From Gluconobacter vitians (GTDB lineage Bacteria; Pseudomonadota; Alphaproteobacteria; Acetobacterales; Acetobacteraceae): a stretch of 64,000 nt of DNA. A program made the position numbers and the translations under genes. Below the pieces are notes generated by a model. It had not been told where the DNA came from. It saw only the letters and a list, made by a program, of their open reading frames with translations, and did not search any database. Of the stretch, positions 31,201 to 39,795 are shown piece after piece. Position 1 is the first letter of the stretch. Every line of letters begins with the position of its first letter. The stretch covers positions 62,001 through 126,000 of the forward strand of contig NZ_JABCQG010000003.1 of NCBI RefSeq assembly GCF_015244565.1, written 5' to 3'.

Positions 31201-31227
31201 TGCTTCGTTGTTTGAAAGGCCACGACC

Positions 31228-32247
31228 TTGGTTCTCCAGAAAAACTGGCAGTCCCTCATCAAGCCGGAGAAGCTTGAAGTCGAGCCCGGACCGGTTGCCT
31301 CGCGCATCGCCACTGTCGTGGCCGAGCCTCTGGAACGCGGCTTCGGCATGACGCTCGGTAACGCACTGCGTCGTATTCTCCTGTCGTCGCTGCAGGGCGC
31401 TGCCGTGACCGCCATCCAGATCGATGGCGTGCTGCATGAGTTCTCCGCTGTGCCGGGTGTTCGCGAAGACGTCACGGACATTGTCCTGAACGTCAAGCAG
31501 CTCGCCCTGCGTATGCATGGTGAAGGCCCGAAGCGCATGATCCTGACGGCCACGGGCCCGGGTGAAGTGACGGCTGGCCAGATCCAGGCGGGTCATGACA
31601 TCGAGATCATGAATCCCGATCTCGTGATCTGCACGCTCGATGACGGCGTGAAGCTCGGCATGGAATTCACTGTCAATATGGGCAAGGGCTATGTTGCAGC
31701 AGCAGCAAACCGTCCGGAAGATGCCCCGATTGGCCTGATTCCCATCGATGCGATCTACTCGCCGGTGCGCCGCGTGTCCTACAAGATCGAGCAGACGCGT
31801 GTCGGTCAGGTCACTGACTATGACAAGCTGCTTCTGACGGTCGAGACCAATGGTGCGGTGACGCCCGAAGACAGCCTGGCTCTTGCAGCCCGGATTCTTC
31901 AGGATCAGCTGCAGCTGTTCATCAACTTCGATGAGCCGCGTCCGGTCCAGCATGAAGAGCCGCAGGATGACCTGCCGTTCAACCGCAATCTTCTCCGCAA
32001 GGTTGACGAGCTCGAGCTGTCGGTGCGTAGCGCCAACTGCCTCAAGAACGACAACATTGTCTATATCGGCGATCTGGTGCAGAAGTCCGAACAGGAAATG
32101 CTCCGTACGCCCAATTTCGGGCGCAAGTCGCTCAACGAGATCAAGGAAGTTCTCACCGGTATGGGGCTGTCGCTCGGCATGAGCGTCCCGGCCTGGCCGC
32201 CCGAGAACATCGAGGATCTGGCCAAGCGTCTCGACGAGACGTTCTGA
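31228..32247 (+). CDS. rpoA: RNA polymerase alpha subunit
   Basis: Scaffold of RNA polymerase assembly; its C-terminal domain contacts UP elements and activators. It is 339 residues. It starts with TTG at 31228, GAAAGG lying eight bases upstream, giving [19 protein letters not shown], the usual alphaproteobacterial beginning. The N-domain signature [20 protein letters not shown] and the C-terminal helix-hairpin-helix region [19 protein letters not shown]-like ([18 protein letters not shown]) are present. The TTG start may keep alpha below the ribosomal genes. Confidence 0.97.
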   Translation: MVLQKNWQSLIKPEKLEVEPGPVASRIATVVAEPLERGFGMTLGNALRRILLSSLQGAAVTAIQIDGVLHEFSAVPGVREDVTDIVLNVKQLALRMHGEGPKRMILTATGPGEVTAGQIQAGHDIEIMNPDLVICTLDDGVKLGMEFTVNMGKGYVAAAANRPEDAPIGLIPIDAIYSPVRRVSYKIEQTRVGQVTDYDKLLLTVETNGAVTPEDSLALAARILQDQLQLFINFDEPRPVQHEEPQDDLPFNRNLLRKVDELELSVRSANCLKNDNIVYIGDLVQKSEQEMLRTPNFGRKSLNEIKEVLTGMGLSLGMSVPAWPPENIEDLAKRLDETF

Positions 32248-32274
32248 GAACTTTCAAGGTAAGGAAAACTAGCA

Positions 32275-32697
32275 ATGCGTCATGGTGTGAGCGGGCGTAA
32301 GCTCAACGTCACCTCTTCTCACCGCGCTGCCATGTTCCGCAACATGGCCGTGGCTCTCATCAAGCACGAGCAGATCACGACGACGCTGCCGAAGGCGAAG
32401 GAACTTCGCCCGGTCGTCGAAAAGCTGATCACGCTCGGCAAGCGCGGCGACCTGCACGCTCGTCGTCAGGCTTTCGCCCAGCTGCGTGACGACGCTGTCG
32501 TGACCAAGCTGTTCTCGGCTGTTGCCGAGCGCTACAAGGGACGTGCCGGTGGCTACTCCCGCGTCCTGAAGGCTGGCGTTCGTTATGGCGACAATGCCGA
32601 TATGGCCGTGATCGAGCTGGTCGATCGTGATGTTTCTGCCAAGGGCCAGGACAGCGGACCGAAGCAGAACGTTGCAGAAGAGCAGGAAGCCGCCTGA
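32275..32697 (+). CDS. rplQ: 50S ribosomal protein L17
   Basis: Tunnel-exit-side large-subunit protein. It is 140 residues. The start [20 protein letters not shown] and the region [20 protein letters not shown] are family signatures. An acidic tail (EEQEAA) follows the conserved core. It ends the ribosomal superoperon; a strong intrinsic terminator lies 28 bp after the stop. Confidence 0.98.
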   Translation: MRHGVSGRKLNVTSSHRAAMFRNMAVALIKHEQITTTLPKAKELRPVVEKLITLGKRGDLHARRQAFAQLRDDAVVTKLFSAVAERYKGRAGGYSRVLKAGVRYGDNADMAVIELVDRDVSAKGQDSGPKQNVAEEQEAA

Positions 32698-32725
32698 GGC
32701 TCCTGTTTTTCAGGAATTCGGAAGA

Positions 32726-32755
32726 GGCCGGGGCAGGAATGCTCCGGCCTTTTTT
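32726..32755 (+). terminator. intrinsic terminator of the ribosomal superoperon
   Basis: A 10-bp GC-rich stem GGCCGGGGCA / TGCTCCGGCC (one wobble) with a GGAA loop, followed by six T. This is the most classical rho-independent terminator in the left half of the window. Confidence 0.92.
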
Positions 32756-33037
32756 GATTCGTGGTTTCTTTGCCACGATGTTGTGTGGTATGCACTCATC
32801 ACTCTTTGCAGAATCTTTCCTGTCTCCATCCGGAGACAGCCTGAATGTCCGCTCTTTCTTCAGGAGCGGTTCGTACCCTTTTGGAGAACGTTCCTTCGTT
32901 CTCCGCGTTGGGTCTGCACAATTCTGAGAAACAGGTCCGAGCACTCTCGTAGGGCCTGCCACGACGCATCGAATATGTATCCCGGCAATGAGGCCTGGAT
33001 GGGTTCGTGATGCGTCCAGCGTTTGGAGAGCGTTATA
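32756..33037 (+). promoter_or_regulatory. hairpin-rich leader before the MFS gene, no gene seen
   Basis: 282 bases without a supportable gene. Four inverted repeats lie in a row: CGTGG/CCACG (32760-32777), CTGTCTCC/GGAGACAG (32820-32839), CCGCTC/GAGCGG (32849-32869) and GGAGAACG/CGTTCTCC (32883-32904), the second and fourth being perfect 8-bp stems with short loops. I could not match it to a known riboswitch and found no convincing promoter hexamers. Confidence 0.4.
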
Positions 33038-34348
33038 ATGTCCGAATCTTCCCCCCCCAAGCACGGGCTTGCGGAAACCCTTGGGATACCCAGAGCCCTG
33101 TTCTGGGCATTTGTGGGGCAGCTCCTGTTCATGGTCGGCGATGGTGTGGAGGCAGGGTATCTCGATACCTACATGCTTCATCACGGCCACACGCAGGGTT
33201 TCGTGAACGAAATGTTCACGTTCTACGGTATCACCGTGATGATCGCCGCCTGGTTCTCCGGTCCCCTGTCGGATCTCATGGGACCGAAGAAAGTCATGTG
33301 GCTTGGTCTCATTCTGTGGTCCATTCTTGAAGTAGGCTTCCTGTCCCTGGGTCTTGGACCCAACAGCGGACCGATGATCCTGCTTTTCTATACGCTTCGC
33401 GGTTTTGCCTATCCGCTCTTTGCGTATGGCTTCCTTGTCTGGATCGCCGCCGCCACGCCGACCGCCATGCTGGGTTCGGCTGCCGGCTGGTTCTGGTTCT
33501 CCTTTTCCGCAGGTCTGCCGACGCTTGGCTCGCAGTTCGCCCGTTTTGCCATTCCGCAGATCGGCGAACTCCGGACCTTCTGGTGCTCGCTTGGACTGGT
33601 GATCATCGGTGGCCTTGTCGCCCTGCTGTTCACGCATGAGCCGACTGGCAAGAAGCGTCTTCTGCCAGACCATGTTCCGACCAAGGACATTTTCTTCGGG
33701 TCCATGAGCATCATGTGGCGTGAGCCCAAGACGCTGATTGCCGGTATCGTCCGTGTGATCGACACGTCTTCGGAATATGCGTTCCTGGCGATCATGCCGG
33801 CATTCTTCGTCGACCATCTCGGGTTTTCCCTTGGCCAGTGGCTGAACCTGCTGTCGCTCATCTTCCTGAGCAACATCCTGTTCAACCTTGTCTCTGGTAT
33901 GGTTGCCGACAGCCTCGGGCACCGGTTCGTCGTTGCTGTGTTTGGTGGTATCGGTGGCTTTATCGCCATTCCGCTGTTCTATTATGTGCCGCTGTGGTTC
34001 CCCGGAAACTTCTGGGCCGTGGCCGCCGCAGGCATCTTTTATGGCGCGACCGTGGCAGCATTCGTTCCGCTGTCCGGCCTGATGCCGCAGATCTGCCCGC
34101 GTGAGAAAGCTGCTGCACTGTCTATTCTGGGTCTGGGTGCTGGTGCATCCACCTGGGTTGGTCCGGCAGTCGTAGCTGGTTGTGAAGCCGTCTTCGGTCC
34201 GGGCATGCAGTATGTGATCTGGACCTTTGCCGTGATCTATCTGGCTTCTGCCGGCATGACGATGGCTCTGACCATTTCGCCGGAAGCACGTCGCTACAGC
34301 GAAGAAGCTGCAGCACGGGGCGAAAGCGGTCCTGTGGTCGGTCACTGA
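33038..34348 (+). CDS. MFS transporter, polyol permease type (RbtT/DalT/CsbX-like)
   Basis: Inner-membrane major facilitator carrier of 436 residues with about 12 predicted helices. From memory it resembles ribitol and arabitol transporters RbtT/DalT and CsbX, especially LLFYTLRGFAYPLFAYGFLV after helix 4 and the N-terminal MVGDGVEAGYLDTYML. The substrate is therefore probably a sugar alcohol or related compound, but this is inference. ATG 33038 is preferred (GGAG nine bases upstream) over TTG 33023. It is a single gene with a 280-base structured leader upstream and a hairpin terminator downstream. No dehydrogenase or regulator is adjacent. Confidence 0.85.
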   Translation: MSESSPPKHGLAETLGIPRALFWAFVGQLLFMVGDGVEAGYLDTYMLHHGHTQGFVNEMFTFYGITVMIAAWFSGPLSDLMGPKKVMWLGLILWSILEVGFLSLGLGPNSGPMILLFYTLRGFAYPLFAYGFLVWIAAATPTAMLGSAAGWFWFSFSAGLPTLGSQFARFAIPQIGELRTFWCSLGLVIIGGLVALLFTHEPTGKKRLLPDHVPTKDIFFGSMSIMWREPKTLIAGIVRVIDTSSEYAFLAIMPAFFVDHLGFSLGQWLNLLSLIFLSNILFNLVSGMVADSLGHRFVVAVFGGIGGFIAIPLFYYVPLWFPGNFWAVAAAGIFYGATVAAFVPLSGLMPQICPREKAAALSILGLGAGASTWVGPAVVAGCEAVFGPGMQYVIWTFAVIYLASAGMTMALTISPEARRYSEEAAARGESGPVVGH

Positions 34349-34383
34349 TCCAGAGCATCGCATCATCGCTCTGAGGATGTAAA

Positions 34384-34419
34384 AGGAAGGGGCAGTCCGG
34401 CATCGGGCTGCCCCTTCCT
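34384..34419 (+). terminator. terminator after the MFS gene
   Basis: A perfect 12-bp stem AGGAAGGGGCAG / CTGCCCCTTCCT (34384-34395 with 34408-34419) whose loop can pair further (CCG/CGG). The T-run after it is short (GCGTTT), while the left flank is A-rich. Confidence 0.75.
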
Positions 34420-34453
34420 GCGTTTGGGACCTGTCATATCAAGGAGAAGACCT

Positions 34454-34678
34454 ATGGACGCCGATCTGGAGCGTTATCTCGAAGCCGGTGTAGGCCGGGT
34501 GCAGGACGAACCTGCCTGCTGTTTTTCGAAATGTGAGTTTGGAGAAAAAATTTCTGGTGCGGCAAGAGAAACGGGAGCACTTGTCAGCGATCTGATGGTG
34601 GATCAGCCGCTCCTGTGGCTTCTGGTTTCGTTTTTCCTTGGTCTCTTGCTGGGAAAGCGACTTTTTCGAGGAAATTAA
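34454..34678 (+). CDS. small membrane protein, unknown function
   Basis: A 74-residue protein starting at ATG 34454 with AAGGAG seven bases upstream, which gives it good translational support. The N-terminal part is acidic and soluble and has three cysteines close together (PACCFSKCEF). The C-terminal part holds one hydrophobic helix (PLLWLLVSFFLGLLLGKRLF) with a basic end. The tail is reminiscent of DUF883/ElaB-type membrane anchors and of the CsbD protein at 44.6 kb in this window, but I recognise no family. A terminator precedes it and a DUF1328-type gene follows 61 bp later. Confidence 0.75.
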   Translation: MDADLERYLEAGVGRVQDEPACCFSKCEFGEKISGAARETGALVSDLMVDQPLLWLLVSFFLGLLLGKRLFRGN

Positions 34679-34739
34679 ACTTCTGCAGGTTGCTCACGTT
34701 ACGACATGACCACGAACTCTTGGGCGAGGAGCCTGCGTC

Positions 34740-34910
34740 ATGCTGCACTATGCGATTGTTTTCTTTATCATTTCCATCATTGCCGGTGTTTTCGGCTTCT
34801 CTGGTATTTCAGCCGCGACCGCAGGCATCGCCAAGCTGTTCTTCATCGTCTTCCTCGTGCTGGCCGTGCTTGCCATTCTCGCAGGTGTTGCGGGGCTGCA
34901 CGCTCTCTGA
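34740..34910 (+). CDS. DUF1328 family small membrane protein (YtjA-like)
   Basis: A 56-residue, very hydrophobic protein read directly from the sequence: [20 protein letters not shown], then [20 protein letters not shown] and a Gly/Ala-rich end. Two membrane helices separated by a small-residue turn fit the DUF1328/YtjA family, small inner-membrane proteins of unknown role often linked to stress. GAGGAG lies eight bases before the ATG. It sits directly upstream of a bidirectional terminator. Confidence 0.88.
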
Positions 34911-34933
34911 GGGCATGACGCAGGGTTGATGTG

Positions 34934-34967
34934 AAAAGGGCGGGTGCCAATGGCCCCGCCCTTTTTT
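34934..34967. terminator. bidirectional terminator between convergent genes
   Basis: GGGCGGG 34938-34944 with CCCGCCC 34955-34961, flanked by AAAA on the left and six T on the right, so it can stop transcription from both sides: the DUF1328 gene (+) and the RND operon (-). Confidence 0.9.
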
Positions 34968-34972
34968 GTTGT

Positions 34973-36517
34973 TCAGTTCCCGTTCTTGTCCCTCTGGATG
35001 AAGGAGGGGAGGAAAGGGTTGTCCGTCTGGAGCGAGCCTTTGCTGGGAAGCTGCTGGGTGGTCCAGCCGCCGCCCAGATCCGTGATGAGTTTGACCTCGG
35101 CCAGGAACTGCTGCTGGCGTACGCTGAGCTGCGTTTCCTGATACTGTAGGGCGTTCTGCTCGGCAGTGATGACCGTGGTGTAGATCTGGGTTCCGGCAAG
35201 ATACTCGTTCATCGAGACCTGAACCGCTTCCTCTGCAGATTTTACCGCCGCGTTCTGCAGAGCCAGCTGCTGATCGAGATAATGCAGCCCCGACATCTGG
35301 TCTTCGGTATCCTGAAGTGCGGCCAGAACGGTCTGGCGGTAGGTAGCAACGGCATTGTCGTAATCTGCTTCGGCACTGCGGACAGCGGCGGAACGTGAGC
35401 CCCCTTCGAAAATGGTTTCCGTTGCCGCAGCACCGAGGCTCCATGTCCGCGTTGCCGTCTGGATCAGCTGCTGGAGCGGATTGCCGCTATAGCCATAGGA
35501 TGCGGAGAGGGTGACCTGCGGGAAGAAAGCACCGATTTCGTAACCGATCTCTGCGTTATAGGCTTCCATGTTGCGTTCGGCCTGCGCCACATCCGGCCTG
35601 CGTTCCAGCAGCATGGAGGGTACGGCGACAGGTGCGGCCGGGATCGTCGCGGGGAGCGGCGAGGGGGGTAGCGTAAGTTCTGCCGGTGCGCGGCCTGTCA
35701 GCATTGCAATGGCATGTTCGTATTCCGCCCGCGCGATATGAGCGTTTGCCAGATTGGCCTGCGTGGACTGCAGCAGATAACGGGCCTGCAGAACGCTTGT
35801 CGGATCCGCAACGCCGGCATCAAGCTGGTTCTGGAGAATTTCCAGATTGTGGCGATACAGATCCACATTGCGGGCATAGAGCGCAATCAGACTGTCCTGA
35901 TAGCGCAGATCAAAATAGTCCTGAGCCAGCTGAAGCTGATAGGACAGGCGCATATTCGCAACGAGCGCTGCATCCGCCTGTGTTGCGGCGACCTGTTCCT
36001 GGACCTGACGACGGATCATGCCCCAGACGTCCACGGTCCAGCTTGCGGACGGCCCGGTTGTCCAGGTGTTCGTGGTGTAGGACTGCGTGGAGGTGTAGGT
36101 GAAGCCGCCACTCGTGTTCTGGGCGCTGCTGCCCTGCGCATACCGGTTGAAGCTGAACTTGCCGCTGAGGGTCGGGAAAAGCTGGGCACGGATCGAATCA
36201 ATCGTCGCGGCAGCCTTGCGGTACTGCGCCTCGTATTCCTTCAGGCTCTGGTTGGACTTGGCAACACGCTCTTCAAGATCGTTCAGAACGGGGTCATTAA
36301 AGACCGTCCACCAGTCACCCTTGGGCATTTTTGCAAGGTCCGGCGCGGCCATTTGCCAACCCGGCGGTGGCGGGGCTTCCTTGAATTTCTCAGAGATGAT
36401 GGCCTTCGGGCGATGATAATTCGGCCCGACCATGCCGCCGATGCAGCCGCTCAGGAAAGGCAGGGTTGCTGCCCCCAGCAGGGAATTGCGCAGGGTAGAC
36501 TTACGGAGGGCGGTCAT
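34973..36517 (-). CDS. RND efflux outer-membrane lipoprotein (NodT family)
   Basis: Outer-membrane channel for the MdtABC-type pump, 514 residues. The signal peptide ends in a lipobox (FLSGC, Cys near residue 25) followed by the NodT-typical GPNYHRP. DWWTVFNDPVLNDLEERV and MLLERRPDVAQAERNMEAYN mark the two OEP repeats. The C-terminal end ILITDLGGGW-like (VKLITDLGGGWTTQQL) is close to the normal family end, unlike the longer relative at 2.9-4.5 kb. Its ATG overlaps the stop of the upstream permease (TGATG). It is the last gene of the minus-strand operon. Confidence 0.92.
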   Translation of the reverse strand: MTALRKSTLRNSLLGAATLPFLSGCIGGMVGPNYHRPKAIISEKFKEAPPPPGWQMAAPDLAKMPKGDWWTVFNDPVLNDLEERVAKSNQSLKEYEAQYRKAAATIDSIRAQLFPTLSGKFSFNRYAQGSSAQNTSGGFTYTSTQSYTTNTWTTGPSASWTVDVWGMIRRQVQEQVAATQADAALVANMRLSYQLQLAQDYFDLRYQDSLIALYARNVDLYRHNLEILQNQLDAGVADPTSVLQARYLLQSTQANLANAHIARAEYEHAIAMLTGRAPAELTLPPSPLPATIPAAPVAVPSMLLERRPDVAQAERNMEAYNAEIGYEIGAFFPQVTLSASYGYSGNPLQQLIQTATRTWSLGAAATETIFEGGSRSAAVRSAEADYDNAVATYRQTVLAALQDTEDQMSGLHYLDQQLALQNAAVKSAEEAVQVSMNEYLAGTQIYTTVITAEQNALQYQETQLSVRQQQFLAEVKLITDLGGGWTTQQLPSKGSLQTDNPFLPSFIQRDKNGN

Positions 36518-39500
36518 CAGGACTGTGTTTCCCGGGATGAAAGATGGAAGAAGGAGGCGAGATGGGCCCGCAGACGGCCCATGGCGCGCCCGAACCGGTC
36601 GAGATACAGGAAAATGACGGGGGTGCTGTAGAGCGTCAGAAGCTGGCTGACCACGAGGCCGCCAAGGATGGCAATGCCGAGCGGACGCCGCAGCTCACAG
36701 CCGTAACCATTGCCGATGATCAGCGGCACGGCACCAAAAGCCGCGGCCAGCGAGGTCATGAGAATCGGACGGAAACGCAGATGGCTGGCCTGGCGGATGG
36801 CATCCATGGCCGACATCCCCTCGCGCTGTGCCACCAGGGCGAAGTCGATCAGCATGATGGCGTTTTTCTTGACGATGCCGATCAGCAGAATGACACCGAT
36901 CATCGCCATCAGCGAAAACTCTTCCCCGCAGATCTGAAGCGCAAGAATGGCGCCCACGCCTGCGGAAGGTAGGGTCGAGAGGATCGTCAGGGGATGGATC
37001 AGGCTCTCATACAGAATGCCGAGAACAATATAGACCGCGGCCAGAGCAGCTAGGATCAGCAGGATCTCGCTGCTGGCCGATTGCTGGAAGGCGGCCGCAT
37101 TGCCGGCAAACCCGCCGTGAATGTCCGAGGGTACATGAAGCTTGACCATGGCTGACTGAACGGCATCAACGGCCGGCCCGAGCGAGACGCCCGGCGCCAG
37201 ATTGAAGGAAATGGTTGTAGCGACGAACTGTCCCTGATGGCTGACCGTCAGCGCCGTATTCGTGTTGCGCTGGCGCGAGACAACGGAGAGCGGAACCATC
37301 GTGGCCGCGCTTGTCGCAACAGCCGAACCGCTCGAAGCCGACTTGCCGCCGGCAAGCGCATTGGCGACCGAGTTCTGGTAGGAGATTTCACTCTGGGACA
37401 GGGTGGTGGCCGTGGTCGCCGCTTTGACACGGATGTTGTTGGAGGCTGTGCCGCCTGCTGCTGTCCCGCCGGAAATGCTGACCCACATCTGCTCCAGCAT
37501 CGACGGGTCCTGCCAGTAGCGCGGGGCCGCTTCCATGACGACGCGGTACTGGTTGAGATTGCCGTAGATGATGGAAGCGGCGCGCTGGCCGAAGGCATCA
37601 TAGAGCGTGTTGGAGATCAGCTGCGGCGTGACGGAATAGCGCGCTTCCGTATCGCGGTTGATGGCGATGTTGATGCCCTGTCCGCCCTGTTCCACGTTCG
37701 AGGTCACGTCCATGAGCTGCGGCAGTTTCGAGAGCGCGGCCACGATCTTGGGCGTCCATTCGAACAGATCTTCGGCGGATGCACCTTCCAGCGAATACTG
37801 GTAGGCGCCATCGCCGGAGCGCGCGCCCGTCCGCACGCTGCCCGGTGCCATCAGGCGCAACTGGGCGCCGGGGGTATGGGAGAACTTGCGGGTCAGGCGC
37901 TGGATGGTGGTGGCGAGATCGTCCGTCCGTTCGGATTTGGGTTTGAGAGCCACAAAAACGTTGGCAGAGTTTGCCGAACGCCCGCCCACGCCACCCATGA
38001 CGCCAACGACGTCGCGGTCGGATGCGATGACCTTCATGGCCTTGACCACGATTTTCTGCAGCGCCTGAAAGGAGATCGACTGGTCAGCGACTATGCGGCC
38101 CATGATCTGCCCGGTGTCCTCGGACGGGAAAAAGCCCTTGGGCATTTTCACGAACAACACGCCCGCGAGTACCAGAGTAGCGGGCAGGGACAATGCAATC
38201 AGGAACTGATGACCCAGCGCCCAGTCCAGCGATCTGCCATAGCCTGTCGTGGTGGCATTGATCATGCGCTCACAGAACCGGCCAACCTTTTTCCAGAAAC
38301 CGGGCCCGTTATCGTCCGAATGGGTCAGGAGCTGGGCGCTGATCATGGGCGTCAGCGTCAGGGACAGCACCAGGGAGATGCAGAGCGTGATGACCATGGT
38401 CATCGCGAACTCGTGGAACAGACGACCGGCAATGCCACCCATGAGCATGATCGGGGCGAAAACGACGATCAGCGAGACAGTGATCGAAATGACGGTGAAA
38501 GCGACCTCGGTCGTGCCCTTGATGGCGGCTTCCTGCCGCCCGTAACTCATCTCCATGTAGCGGGCGATGTTTTCCAGCACCACGATGGCATCATCGACCA
38601 CGAAGCCCGTGGAGATGGTCAGGGCCATCAGCGACATGTTGTCGAGCTGGTATCCCATCAGCGACATGACGCCGAACGTGCCGATGATCGAGACCGGCAC
38701 CACGATCGCCGGTACCATGATCGCCGACAGGCTGCGCAGGAATAGCAGGACGACTGCCACCACGAGGACGACCGCGATGATGAGCGTCTGTTTCGTGTCG
38801 TCCAGCGAGGCCCGGATCGTCTTGGAACGGTCGATCAGGATCGAGATGTTCGTGTTGCCGGGCAGGGCGGACTGCAGCACGGGCAGGCGGGTGCGGATCC
38901 CGTCGATCGTCTTGATGACGTTGGCGCCGCCCTGCGTGAACACGGTGCAGATAATGGCAGCCTGACCGTTGAGATAGCCAGCCTGACGCAGATCCTCGAC
39001 GCCGTCATTGACCTCCGCAACATCCGTGAGACGGACGGGCTGGCTGTCGCGATAGGCAATGATCAGGTCGCGGTATTCCTCCGCTTTCGTGGCCTGATCG
39101 TTGGTGGAGAGCATCATGCGCGCGCCATTGGCGTCCACAAAGCCCTTGGGCGTATGCGCATTGGCGGACGCCAGGGCAGCGCGGAGATCCTCGAACCCGA
39201 TCCCGTAACGGAACAGCCGCAGCGGATTGATCTCGACCCGCACAGCCGGCAGCGAGGCTCCACGGATGTCCACATTCCCCACGCCTTCGATCTGGCTGAG
39301 CTGCGGGATGAGGATATTGCTGGCGAAATCGTAGAGTTCCTGCGGCGTCCGGGTGCTGGAGGTCAGCGTCAGCGCAAGAACGGGCGGGCCGTTCGAGTTC
39401 GCCTTCATATAGGTCGGGTTGCTGCGCAGGGTCGTGGGCAGATCCTGCCGCGCGCCTTGCAGCGCCGCTTCCACGTCACGCGCCGCGCCATTGATGTCTC

Positions 39501-39795
39501 GCGACAGATCGAACTGCAGTGTGATGCGCGTCTGGTTGACCGTGGATTCCGACGTCATCTCGGTCACGCCGGAAATCGCGCCGAGATGCCGCTCCAGAGG
39601 TCCGGCAATCGTACTCGCGATTTCGGACGGGGAGCCGCCGGGCTGGTTCGCGGTCACCATGATGACCGGGAAATCCACGTTCGGCAGATCGGCGACCGGA
39701 AGGGCGAAATACCCCATGATGCCGCCGATCACGAGGGCCACGGCCATCAGCGTCGTGCCAACGGGCCTCAGAACGAAGAGGCGGACCAGATTCAC
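36517..39795 (-). CDS. RND multidrug permease, MdtC-like
   Basis: Second permease of an MdtABC-type exporter, 1092 residues with the standard 12 helices and two large periplasmic loops. The start MNLVRLFVLRPVGTTLMAVA and the first loop LPNVDFPVIMVTANQPGGSP are standard. The proton-relay helix contains GFVVDDAIVVLENIARYME with both aspartates. GTG 39795 overlaps the stop of the MdtB-like gene. In E. coli and pseudomonads MdtB and MdtC form a B2C heterotrimer; an equivalent heteromer is likely here. It is slightly longer than E. coli MdtC, partly through a Gly/Ser/Thr-rich insert (GGTAAGGTASNNIRV). Confidence 0.92.
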   Translation of the reverse strand: MNLVRLFVLRPVGTTLMAVALVIGGIMGYFALPVADLPNVDFPVIMVTANQPGGSPSEIASTIAGPLERHLGAISGVTEMTSESTVNQTRITLQFDLSRDINGAARDVEAALQGARQDLPTTLRSNPTYMKANSNGPPVLALTLTSSTRTPQELYDFASNILIPQLSQIEGVGNVDIRGASLPAVRVEINPLRLFRYGIGFEDLRAALASANAHTPKGFVDANGARMMLSTNDQATKAEEYRDLIIAYRDSQPVRLTDVAEVNDGVEDLRQAGYLNGQAAIICTVFTQGGANVIKTIDGIRTRLPVLQSALPGNTNISILIDRSKTIRASLDDTKQTLIIAVVLVVAVVLLFLRSLSAIMVPAIVVPVSIIGTFGVMSLMGYQLDNMSLMALTISTGFVVDDAIVVLENIARYMEMSYGRQEAAIKGTTEVAFTVISITVSLIVVFAPIMLMGGIAGRLFHEFAMTMVITLCISLVLSLTLTPMISAQLLTHSDDNGPGFWKKVGRFCERMINATTTGYGRSLDWALGHQFLIALSLPATLVLAGVLFVKMPKGFFPSEDTGQIMGRIVADQSISFQALQKIVVKAMKVIASDRDVVGVMGGVGGRSANSANVFVALKPKSERTDDLATTIQRLTRKFSHTPGAQLRLMAPGSVRTGARSGDGAYQYSLEGASAEDLFEWTPKIVAALSKLPQLMDVTSNVEQGGQGINIAINRDTEARYSVTPQLISNTLYDAFGQRAASIIYGNLNQYRVVMEAAPRYWQDPSMLEQMWVSISGGTAAGGTASNNIRVKAATTATTLSQSEISYQNSVANALAGGKSASSGSAVATSAATMVPLSVVSRQRNTNTALTVSHQGQFVATTISFNLAPGVSLGPAVDAVQSAMVKLHVPSDIHGGFAGNAAAFQQSASSEILLILAALAAVYIVLGILYESLIHPLTILSTLPSAGVGAILALQICGEEFSLMAMIGVILLIGIVKKNAIMLIDFALVAQREGMSAMDAIRQASHLRFRPILMTSLAAAFGAVPLIIGNGYGCELRRPLGIAILGGLVVSQLLTLYSTPVIFLYLDRFGRAMGRLRAHLASFFHLSSRETQS

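Noticed and set aside
29392-31953. 853-codon open frame on the minus strand across adk, rpsM, rpsK and rpoA
   Set aside because: It is a mirror of highly biased codons in the ribosomal genes, shows no family features, and crosses several certain + strand genes and a promoter.
37237-38745. 502-codon + strand frame inside the MdtC-like gene
   Set aside because: Rich in Arg/Gly/His/Asp low-complexity sequence, antisense to a clear RND permease; not a protein.
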